Under the pieces are notes generated by a model. The model saw only the letters and a list, made by a program, of their open reading frames with translations. It ran no database searches and was not told the origin of the DNA. Shown here piece by piece: positions 1-5,332 of a DNA stretch of 5,380 nucleotides. The position numbers and the translations under genes were made by a program. This DNA comes from Clostridia bacterium (GTDB lineage Bacteria; Bacillota; Clostridia; Oscillospirales; CAG-272): assembly GCA_017624795.1 (NCBI GenBank), contig JAGAMJ010000012.1, forward strand, positions 1 to 5,380, given 5' to 3'. Numbering within the stretch: position 1 is the first letter of the stretch; each line of letters starts with the position of its first letter.

Positions 1-2139
1 ATCTCGTCGGCAACGGCAACGGCGGTCAACACGGCAACCCTTCCCCCGCTTTTTGACAGCGAAGCAGAGTATGCGGAATTTTGCGCGCGGCATGAAAAAG
101 CCACGCTACCCGAAACCGACGCCGCCACCTACACGGGCGACGCCTATCTTGGCATCGACTGCGGCTCGACCACCACAAAGCTTTTGCTGCTTTCCGACGA
201 CAAAAAAATTCTTTACACCTATTACAGCTCAAACAAGGGCAACCCCGTACATATCATCAAGGAGCAGCTTGGCGAGATCTATCGCATCTTGGGCGATCGC
301 ATCAAGATCCGCGGCTCTGCGGTGACGGGCTACGGCGAGGAGCTGATCCGCCACGCCTTCCATCTTGACCACGGGCTTGTGGAAACCATGGCGCACTTCA
401 CCGCCGCCAAGCACTTTAATCCCGACGTCGACTTCATTCTGGACATCGGCGGGCAGGACATCAAGTGCTTTCAGATCCGCAACGGCGCGATCGACAGCAT
501 TATGCTCAACGAGGCGTGCTCGTCGGGCTGCGGCTCGTTTATCGAAACCTTTGCCCGCGGTCTTGGCTATGACGCCGCTGAATTTTCAAGATTGGCGCTG
601 TTTGCCAAGAACCCCGTGGACCTTGGCACGCGCTGCACCGTATTTATGAATTCCTCCGTCAAGCAAGCGCAAAAGGACGGTGCCTCTGTGGGCGATATTT
701 CGGCAGGACTTTCGGTGTCGGTCGTCAAAAACGCGATCTATAAGGTGATCCGCGCGGGCTCTGCCGAGGAGCTTGGGCAAAACATCGTCGTGCAGGGCGG
801 CACCTTCCACAGCGACGCGGTGCTGCGCAGCTTTGAGCGCGAGCTCGGCAGACCTGTGATCCGTCCCGCCATCGCGGGGCTGATGGGCGCGCTTGGCGCG
901 GCGCTTTACGCGCGCAAAAATCGCGGCTTGGCGTCCTCGACGCTGACCGCCCAGGAGTTGGCTACCTTTACCCACACCTCGCGCGCCGCGGTCTGCCGTG
1001 GCTGCACCAATAACTGCAATATCACGATCAACACCTTCGCCGACGGTGAAAAATACGTGTCGGGCAACAAGTGCGAAAAGGGGGCAGGCAAAAAGCCCTC
1101 CGATAACCCGCTGCCCGATCTGCACGCCTTCAAGCGCGACCGCTTTGAGGCGATGCAGCCCATTGAGGGCACGCGCGGCTTCACCGTGGGACTTCCCCTG
1201 GCGCTTGGTATGTATGAGCTTGGCCCTTTTTGGTACGAGCTGTTTCGCGCGCTTGGATTTGGCGTGCGGTTTTCGGGCTTTTCCAACCGCAAGCTCTACG
1301 CCAAGGGGCAATACAGTATCCCCTCGGACACCGCCTGCTACCCCGCCAAGATCATGCACGGACACGTGGAAACGCTGATCGAGCAGGGCGTGGACGCTAT
1401 TTTCTATCCCTGCCTTTCCCGCAACGTGAACGAGCAGGTTTCGGACAATCACTACAACTGTCCCGTGGTCGCCTATTACCCTGAGGTGCTGGTACACAAC
1501 ATCGACTCGCTTGCAGGTATCCGCTTCTTCTACCCCTATCTGAACATCAACAACGAAAAAGAACTGATAAACGAGCTTCTCGCCTTTTTCGAGGAGCAGC
1601 ATTTCGACCTCGAACGCCGTGAGGTCGCTGCCGCCGTTGCGGCGGCGGGCCGCGCCTATGCCCGCCATATGGCAAGCATTCGTGCCGAGGGTGAGCGCGC
1701 CGTTGCCTTTGCCAAGGAGCAGGGCAAGCGATTGATGGTGCTTTGCGGCAGGCCTTACCACATCGATCCCGAGATCGGGCACAGCATCGACAAGCTCGCC
1801 ACCTCGCTTGGCTTTGTCGTAGTCACCGAGGACGCGGTGGCGCATCTTGCTTCCGCCCCCGTTCGCACCAAGGTGCTCAATCAGTGGACCTACCACGCGC
1901 GCCTTTACAATGCCGCGCGCTTTGTCACCGAGCAGGAAAACGCGGAGCTTGTGCAGCTGGTTTCCTTTGGCTGCGGCATCGACGCCATCACCACCGACGA
2001 GGTGAGAGAGATCTTGGAGCAGGGCGGAAAGCTCTATACCCAGATCAAGATCGACGAGATCACAAATCTTGGTGCCGTGACCATTCGTCTGCGCTCGCTG
2101 CTGGGTGCGCTCGAACAAGAAAAAGGAGGTGCCGTCTGA
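1..2139 (+). CDS. Acyl-CoA dehydratase activase-related protein (BcrAD/BadFG ATPase + DUF2229), 5' partial
   Basis: The frame is open from base 1 to TGA at 2137-2139 (712 visible residues), so the start lies upstream. Residues 1-45 resemble the linker that follows a first activase domain in the large clostridial proteins. A second ASKHA ATPase domain follows, with a phosphate loop GIDCGSTTTK (residues 51-60), VTGYGE (about 108-113) and DIGGQDIK (148-155). The two cysteines that bind the [4Fe-4S] cluster in HgdC-type activators are present, in ACSSGCGSF (Cys173) and RCTVF (Cys212). Next come a cysteine motif CRGCTNNC plus GNKCEKG (Cys332, 335, 339, 358), a DUF2229-like region with DTACYPAK (Cys446) and YPCLSRN (Cys471), and a C-terminal HgdB-like part with GRPYHIDPEIGH and FGCGIDAITTDE (Cys658). 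In this family ATP hydrolysis drives transfer of a low-potential electron to a partner Fe-S protein in the cytoplasm. Substrate is unknown. The overlap with the next gene implies translational coupling. Confidence 0.93.
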   Translation: MSSATATAVNTATLPPLFDSEAEYAEFCARHEKATLPETDAATYTGDAYLGIDCGSTTTKLLLLSDDKKILYTYYSSNKGNPVHIIKEQLGEIYRILGDRIKIRGSAVTGYGEELIRHAFHLDHGLVETMAHFTAAKHFNPDVDFILDIGGQDIKCFQIRNGAIDSIMLNEACSSGCGSFIETFARGLGYDAAEFSRLALFAKNPVDLGTRCTVFMNSSVKQAQKDGASVGDISAGLSVSVVKNAIYKVIRAGSAEELGQNIVVQGGTFHSDAVLRSFERELGRPVIRPAIAGLMGALGAALYARKNRGLASSTLTAQELATFTHTSRAAVCRGCTNNCNITINTFADGEKYVSGNKCEKGAGKKPSDNPLPDLHAFKRDRFEAMQPIEGTRGFTVGLPLALGMYELGPFWYELFRALGFGVRFSGFSNRKLYAKGQYSIPSDTACYPAKIMHGHVETLIEQGVDAIFYPCLSRNVNEQVSDNHYNCPVVAYYPEVLVHNIDSLAGIRFFYPYLNINNEKELINELLAFFEEQHFDLERREVAAAVAAAGRAYARHMASIRAEGERAVAFAKEQGKRLMVLCGRPYHIDPEIGHSIDKLATSLGFVVVTEDAVAHLASAPVRTKVLNQWTYHARLYNAARFVTEQENAELVQLVSFGCGIDAITTDEVREILEQGGKLYTQIKIDEITNLGAVTIRLRSLLGALEQEKGGAV

Positions 2140-3434
2140 TGAAAAACAATACCGACCGCGTACTGTTTACCAAGGAAATGAAAAAGGACTACACCATTCT
2201 TTTCCCCAACATGCTGCCCATGCATTTCAAGATCATGTCCGAGGTGTTTCGTCAGTACGGCTACCGCTGTGAGCTGCTGGAAAACGACGGACGGGACGTC
2301 ATTGAATGTGGGCTGAAATACACCCATAACGACACCTGCTACCCCGCACTTTTGGTCATCGGGCAGTTCATCAACGCCCTGCAAAGCGGCAAATATGACC
2401 TCAATAAGACCGCCGTTATTATGACGCAAACGGGCGGCGGCTGCCGTGCCTCCAACTACATCGCCCTGATCCGCAAGGCGCTGCAAAAGGCAGGCATGCC
2501 CCAGGTTCCCGTCATTTCGCTGAACGTGGCGGGGCTGGAAAAGAACCCCGGCTTTAAGCTCTCGCTTGGCTTTGGCAAGCGTATCCTTTACGCCGTGTAT
2601 TACGGCGACCTGCTCATGAATTTGGTGCAACAATGCCGCCCCTATGAGCTCGAAAAGGGCGCGACGCAAGCACTTGCCGACAAGTGGGTCAAGGTCCTCA
2701 CCGAGCAGATGAAGGACCGAAGACAGGTCAATTATAAGGCGGTACAGGAAAATTACGCGCGTATTCTGCGCGATTTTGACACCAAGATCCCCCGTGACGG
2801 CAAGCGCCGCGTGCGTGTGGGGATCGTGGGCGAGATCTACGTCAAGTTCTCTCCCCTTGCCAACAACCGCTTGGAGGACTTTTTGGTGGGCGAGGGCGCC
2901 GAGCCCGTCATGGCGGGACTGCTTGATTTCCTAATGTACTCGGTCAACACCGCCGTGGTCGATTACCGACTTTATAAAATGAAGAAAACCCGCGCCAAGA
3001 TCATGAAATTCGCTTATGATTTCCTACATAAAAAGCAGCTGGATTTCATTCGCCTTTACAAGGAAAACAGTAGCTTCACCCCGCCAAACGATTTTGAAAA
3101 AACGCGTGCCGCGATTCACGGCTACATCAACGAGGGCGTGCAGATGGGCGAGGGGTGGCTGCTGACCGCCGAGATGCTGGAGCTGATCGAGAGCGGTGCT
3201 GCGAACGTGGTCTGCGCCCAGCCCTTTGGGTGCCTGCCCAATCACATCGTGGGAAAAGGTATGATGAAGATCATTCGCGAGCATCACCCCGGCGTGAATC
3301 TTGTTTCGATCGACTACGATTCCAGCGCCTCGCGCATCAATCAGGAAAACCGACTCAAACTGATGCTTGCAAACGCCAACCGCGTGTTGCAAGAGCAGGA
3401 AGCAGCCACCGAAAAGGAAACGGCGCAGGTATAA
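2139..3434 (+). CDS. 2-hydroxyacyl-CoA dehydratase-like protein (partner of the activase)
   Basis: This 431-residue protein starts at ATG 2139, overlapping the upstream TGA by one base. AAGGAGG at 2123-2129, nine bases before, selects this start even though the frame is open back to about 1743. It matches the C-terminal part of the large fused clostridial activase/dehydratase proteins. Conserved stretches include ECGLKYTHNDTCYPALLVIG (Cys57, Cys67), QTGGGCRASNY (Cys102), SLNVAGLEKNPGFK, GEIYVKFSPLANN (231-243), CAQPFGCLPNHI (Cys359, Cys365) and IDYDSSASRINQENRLKLML near the end. The conserved cysteines probably bind an Fe-S cluster, as in HgdB-type dehydratases and the related double-cubane cluster proteins. 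That assignment, and the identity of any substrate, are inference. The last 13 or so residues are charged and probably disordered. It forms an operon with the activase and ends 1 base before a strong terminator. Confidence 0.92.
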   Translation: MKNNTDRVLFTKEMKKDYTILFPNMLPMHFKIMSEVFRQYGYRCELLENDGRDVIECGLKYTHNDTCYPALLVIGQFINALQSGKYDLNKTAVIMTQTGGGCRASNYIALIRKALQKAGMPQVPVISLNVAGLEKNPGFKLSLGFGKRILYAVYYGDLLMNLVQQCRPYELEKGATQALADKWVKVLTEQMKDRRQVNYKAVQENYARILRDFDTKIPRDGKRRVRVGIVGEIYVKFSPLANNRLEDFLVGEGAEPVMAGLLDFLMYSVNTAVVDYRLYKMKKTRAKIMKFAYDFLHKKQLDFIRLYKENSSFTPPNDFEKTRAAIHGYINEGVQMGEGWLLTAEMLELIESGAANVVCAQPFGCLPNHIVGKGMMKIIREHHPGVNLVSIDYDSSASRINQENRLKLMLANANRVLQEQEAATEKETAQV

Positions 3435-3435
3435 T

Positions 3436-3474
3436 AAAAAAGAGGAAAGCTTGAAAAGCTTTCCTCTTTTTTTT
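3436..3474 (+). terminator. Intrinsic terminator of the activase/dehydratase operon
   Basis: A perfect 12-bp stem AGAGGAAAGCTT (3441-3452) pairs with AAGCTTTCCTCT (3456-3467) around a GAA loop. It can extend by five A-T pairs and is followed by a run of eight T (3467-3474). It begins one base after the TAA of the dehydratase-like gene. The A-rich 5' flank could make it partly bidirectional. Confidence 0.93.
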
Positions 3475-3492
3475 ATGATTTTCAAAATGATA

Positions 3493-3521
3493 TTTACAAA
3501 TAAATTTTTTTGTGATACAAT
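3493..3521 (+). promoter_or_regulatory. Sigma-A-type promoter for the structured leader/ncRNA
   Basis: The -35 box TTTACA (3493-3498) and -10 box TACAAT (3516-3521) are separated by exactly 17 bases. The -10 is preceded by TGA, giving an extended TGn -10. The expected start site is about 3527-3529, which coincides with the left arm of the long inverted repeat at 3528. It sits after the operon terminator, so it opens a new transcription unit. Confidence 0.8.
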
Positions 3522-3527
3522 AATTGT

Positions 3528-3752
3528 GCCAAACAAATTTCATAAGCAATCATAGGAATATTTTTTCTCTTTTTGAAAGGGTGAATAATACCCTTTTTTG
3601 TCATACAAAATTATTGTGTGAATTTGGTAAAAACGCAAATTCCATCAGGTAATTTTGTATGGCGAAATATCCATATGTTTGCTTGAAATTTGTTTGGCGA
3701 CAATCGGGGTTTGCGTTTTTCGGTGCGGTAACTCCGGTTGCCGCACTTTTTT
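3528..3752 (+). ncRNA. Candidate structured RNA / 5' leader of unknown class
   Basis: About 225 nt run from the predicted start site to a strong terminator, with several long complementary segments. P1: GCCAAACAAATTTCA (3528-3542) pairs perfectly with TGAAATTTGTTTGGC (3684-3698), plus AGC/GCT (3545-3547/3681-3683) across a 2-nt bulge. A hairpin AAAGGGT/ACCCTTT lies at 3576-3596. P2: 3600-3613 pairs with 3650-3663, including the perfect 11-mer ATACAAAATTA/TAATTTTGTAT. P3: GAATTTG/CAAATTC (3620-3626/3636-3642) is capped by a 9-nt loop. That loop (AAAAACG, 3629-3635) is complementary to CGTTTTT at 3714-3720, giving a possible 7-bp pseudoknot compatible with P1-P3. I could not match it to 6S, tmRNA, RNase P, SRP RNA, a T-box or any riboswitch consensus I know. 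It may act as a stand-alone RNA, as an attenuator of the small ORF at 3773, or both. Confidence 0.6.
3723..3752 (+). terminator. UNCG-capped intrinsic terminator / attenuator before the small ORF
   Basis: GTGCGGTAAC (3723-3732) pairs with GTTGCCGCAC (3737-3746): ten pairs including one wobble. The loop TCCG is closed by C-G, an unusually stable cUNCGg tetraloop. Six T follow at 3747-3752. It ends 11 bases before the AGGAGG of the small cysteine-rich ORF, so transcription reaching that ORF from the upstream promoter must read through it. Confidence 0.88.
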
Positions 3753-3772
3753 ATATGCTAATAGGAGGATAT

Positions 3773-4195
3773 ATGAGAGAGGATATTCCAAAAAAGGTGA
3801 TTGACATCACCGGCGTAGAGCTTACACCCGGAGAACCTACCGTTTGTCTTGGCAACGGAGATCAAGGCTTTGAGTGCTGCTGCGACGAATGCGACTACTT
3901 TTTGCTTTGCTTCCCTCAATTTGATCCCAAAAACATTGTTATGAATACAGACGATCGTATGAAAAGGACGAGGAATTTTAACAATTCCTCGTCCTTTTTA
4001 TATCAGCCGTTATACGCTTCCTTGTCGCAGATCAGCGTGACGTCGGGGTGCAAAAGCAAGATAGACGCGGGCAGCGCGGTGGTGATGCCGCCGTTCAAAA
4101 GTCCCTTGATCGCGTCGTGCTTTGCCTTGCCGTTGGCGATGATCAGGATCTTCTTTGCCGAGAAGATCGAGCCCATACCCATGGTCACGGCGTGA
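3773..4195 (+). CDS. Small cysteine-rich protein of unknown function, 3' end uncertain (no stop before terminator)
   Basis: ATG 3773 is preceded by AGGAGG (3763-3768, 4-nt spacing). The first 52 or so codons look like a genuine conserved-type small protein: a mixed N-terminus with VIDITGVELTPGEP (residues 9-22), then Cys25, Cys35-36-37, Cys40 and Cys46 in the segment ECCCDECDYFLLCF. The clustered cysteines suggest metal or Fe-S binding or disulfides; I do not recognise the family. The frame has no stop before the hairpin at 3962-3998. It continues antisense through nagB to a stop at 4193-4195 (140 aa), where the sequence looks like non-coding shadow. A one-base change in the AAAAA run at 3929-3933 would end it naturally: an added A gives 69 residues ending at TAA 3979-3981, and a lost A gives 56 residues ending at TGA 3942-3944. 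The true product is probably about 56-69 residues. G+C is lower than in neighbouring genes. Confidence 0.55.
   Translation: MREDIPKKVIDITGVELTPGEPTVCLGNGDQGFECCCDECDYFLLCFPQFDPKNIVMNTDDRMKRTRNFNNSSSFLYQPLYASLSQISVTSGCKSKIDAGSAVVMPPFKSPLIASCFALPLAMIRIFFAEKIEPIPMVTA
3962..3999. terminator. Bidirectional terminator between the small ORF and nagB
   Basis: A perfect 16-bp stem AAAAGGACGAGGAATT (3962-3977) pairs with 3983-3998 around the loop TTAAC. Five T (3995-3999) close the plus side; the minus side ends with four T inside the stem. It lies 4 bases past the nagB stop codon, so it surely serves nagB. It can also end transcripts arriving from the small cysteine-rich ORF. Confidence 0.9.
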
Positions 4196-4731
4196 CGGGG
4201 CATTTCGCTCGGATCGTCGAAAAGCGGGCCGTTTGCGGCAAGTGTGCTTTCGGTCAGCTTAACGGGGTGTGTGCCGACAGACAAGCTCTCCGCGGGCTCG
4301 TTAAAGCCGATGTGTCCGTTTCTGCCGATACCAAGAAGCTGCAAGTCGATGCCGCCCGCTGCCTTGATCGCGTCGTCATATGCGGCGCACTGTGCCTCGG
4401 CATCTTCCAGCGCGATGTTGCCGTTTGGAATATGGCAGTTTTCGGGTTTGAGGTTGACCTTATCCCAAAGATGCTCGTGCATAAACGCGCAGTAGCTGTT
4501 CTTGTTGGCGGGATCGATAGGCAGATACTCATCGAGATTGTAGGTCTTGACCTTTGAAAAATCAAGCTCGCCCCTCTCGTATGCCGCGACCAAGCGGCTA
4601 TACATACCAATGGGACTGCTGCCCGTGGCAAGGCCCAGAACGGCTTCGGGATTTTGCCTGACCTCTGCGGCGATTAGCGCAGCGCCCTTGTCCGACATTT
4701 CCTCATAATTTTCACAAACGATGACCTTCAT
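4003..4731 (-). CDS. nagB: Glucosamine-6-phosphate deaminase
   Basis: This 242-residue protein has the same length as Bacillus subtilis NagB. It converts glucosamine 6-phosphate to fructose 6-phosphate and ammonia in the cytoplasm, feeding amino sugars into glycolysis. Motifs are the phosphosugar-binding GLATGSSPIGMY (residues 33-44), YNLDEYL with the catalytic Asp67 (equivalent to E. coli Asp72), IPNGN (101-105), and GIGRNGHIGFNEP (134-146) with His140 and Glu145. Asn138 replaces the E. coli Asp141, as is usual in Bacillus-type enzymes. The start at 4729-4731 is preferred because GGGAGG (complement of 4741-4746) lies nine bases before it; an in-frame ATG at 4761 lies upstream of that ribosome site. 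The shorter C-terminus lacks the extra E. coli residues tied to allostery. nagA is not adjacent. The gene is monocistronic, with its own promoter and terminator. Confidence 0.97.
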   Translation of the reverse strand: MKVIVCENYEEMSDKGAALIAAEVRQNPEAVLGLATGSSPIGMYSRLVAAYERGELDFSKVKTYNLDEYLPIDPANKNSYCAFMHEHLWDKVNLKPENCHIPNGNIALEDAEAQCAAYDDAIKAAGGIDLQLLGIGRNGHIGFNEPAESLSVGTHPVKLTESTLAANGPLFDDPSEMPRHAVTMGMGSIFSAKKILIIANGKAKHDAIKGLLNGGITTALPASILLLHPDVTLICDKEAYNG

Positions 4732-4778
4732 AAAAAGTTTCCTCCCTTTATGTTTTCTCAAAAAATCATTACCCTATC

Positions 4779-4807
4779 ATTATACACGATAAAATCGCAA
4801 ATGTCTA
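4779..4807 (-). promoter_or_regulatory. nagB promoter
   Basis: On the minus strand, -35 TAGACA (complement of 4802-4807) and a consensus -10 TATAAT (complement of 4779-4784) are separated by 17 bases. Transcription would start near 4772, giving a leader of about 40 nt that contains the GGGAGG ribosome site. Confidence 0.85.
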
Positions 4808-4812
4808 TACAT
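4801..4812. promoter_or_regulatory. Candidate NagR/DasR-type (GntR family) operator over the nagB -35
   Basis: ATGTCTATACAT is an imperfect palindrome (ATGT....ACAT). Read on the minus strand it gives TGTATAGACA, close to the TATAGACA core I recall for NagR (YvoA) sites in Bacillota. It covers the nagB -35 box, so a bound repressor would block RNA polymerase. In the known systems glucosamine 6-phosphate or N-acetylglucosamine 6-phosphate relieves repression. No regulator gene is visible here. Confidence 0.5.
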
Positions 4813-4901
4813 ATTTGAAAAAAAACACCGATCATCAACTCCCTTCGAGAGCGCAAAATGTCAAATTACGCATACAATGGTCATAGAAAGGAGTGATCCG
4901 C

Positions 4902-5114
4902 ATGCAACTTGATCGGAAAAGCTTAAACCGTCTGCTCTCGCTAAACGACCGCCAGCTGCAACTCATCATCGAAAAGCTGGCAAGTGAATACGGGCTTGAC
5001 CTCTCGCGCTTTCAGGTGCGCCCGGGTGATATGGAGTCCTTGCGCAACGCCATTCGCAACGCCTCGGACAGCGATCTTTTGGAGTTGGGCCGACAAATAC
5101 AAAACGGGAGGTGA
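4902..5114 (+). CDS. Small hypothetical protein (70 aa)
   Basis: ATG 4902 has AAAGGAG at 4887-4893 with 8-nt spacing. An in-frame GTG at 4893 lies inside that ribosome site and is rejected. The protein has no cysteine and no signal peptide or membrane segment. It looks mostly helical: a basic N-terminus, LNRLLSLNDRQLQLIIEKLA (residues 8-27), a central GLDLSRFQVRPGDMESLRNA, and a helical tail ending QIQNGR. It resembles short uncharacterised clostridial proteins with a 'LLSLND..L..II.K.A...GLD' pattern, but that is recollection and no function is known. The next gene begins 5 bases after its stop, with its ribosome site overlapping this stop, so the two are probably an operon. It diverges from nagB. 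Confidence 0.8.
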   Translation: MQLDRKSLNRLLSLNDRQLQLIIEKLASEYGLDLSRFQVRPGDMESLRNAIRNASDSDLLELGRQIQNGR

Positions 5115-5119
5115 GCAGA

Positions 5120-5332
5120 GTGCCCGAGGAGCAAAACGCCCCACACGCAGAGCCACAGGGCTTACCCGAGGAGGAATTTTCAAAGCTCTTGCAAAGCGTT
5201 TCCACAATGGCACCCCTTCTGAAAGGATTTTTTCCGCCGAAGGGGGACTTTGATCGCGGCGGGCATGAAGGCGACACTCACGCACCCCCCTTCCAAGGCG
5301 GCAGAGATCCCTGCCGACGGCGCGAGGTATGA
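5120..5332 (+). CDS. Small hypothetical protein (70 aa)
   Basis: GTG 5120 lies 8 bases after GGGAGG (5106-5111). The earlier in-frame GTG at 5111 overlaps that ribosome site and is rejected. The N-terminal part is acidic (PEEQNAPHAEPQGLPEEEF). A short amphipathic segment FSKLLQSVSTMAPLLKGFFP (about residues 20-39) follows, and then a Gly/Asp/Arg/Pro-rich tail ending CRRREV. That tail looks less like ordinary protein, so a frameshift or disordered region is possible. I do not recognise the family. It probably works with, or is at least cotranscribed with, the 70-residue gene just upstream. Its stop overlaps a further ATG (ATGA, 5329-5332). Confidence 0.6.
   Translation: MPEEQNAPHAEPQGLPEEEFSKLLQSVSTMAPLLKGFFPPKGDFDRGGHEGDTHAPPFQGGRDPCRRREV

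Noticed and set aside
586..2118. A 510-residue open frame on the minus strand inside the activase gene
   Set aside because: It lies wholly opposite a gene with clear family motifs. Its translation shows no recognisable domain, and long antisense frames are expected in G+C-rich coding DNA.
3576..3599. Hairpin AAAGGGT/ACCCTTT followed by six T as an early terminator
   Set aside because: The stem has only three G-C pairs and is weak. It is better treated as one hairpin of the larger RNA, though premature termination there cannot be excluded.
3475..3760. CRISPR array, tandem RNA repeats of a type III toxin-antitoxin, or a T-box leader
   Set aside because: There are no regularly spaced direct repeats, and no AGGGTGG...ACCGCG-type T-box antiterminator sequence is present.
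3659..3772. In-frame upstream extension of the small cysteine-rich ORF to ATG 3659
   Set aside because: It would run through the terminator hairpin at 3723-3752 and has only a weak AGG before it, whereas ATG 3773 has AGGAGG at close range.
4317..4355. NagB active-site Asn138 in place of the E. coli Asp141 as a possible inactivating change
   Set aside because: The same GIGRNGHIGFNEP motif occurs, to my recollection, in active Bacillus-type NagB, and the other catalytic residues are present.
4732..4761. Upstream nagB start at 4761
   Set aside because: It precedes the GGGAGG ribosome site and would add ten basic residues not found in NagB. The start at 4731 gives the usual MKVIV... beginning.
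4861..4885. Promoter for the 4902 gene with -10 TACAAT at 4873-4878
   Set aside because: No acceptable -35 box is found at 16-18 bases and there is no extended TGn. The implied start site would fall almost on the ribosome site.
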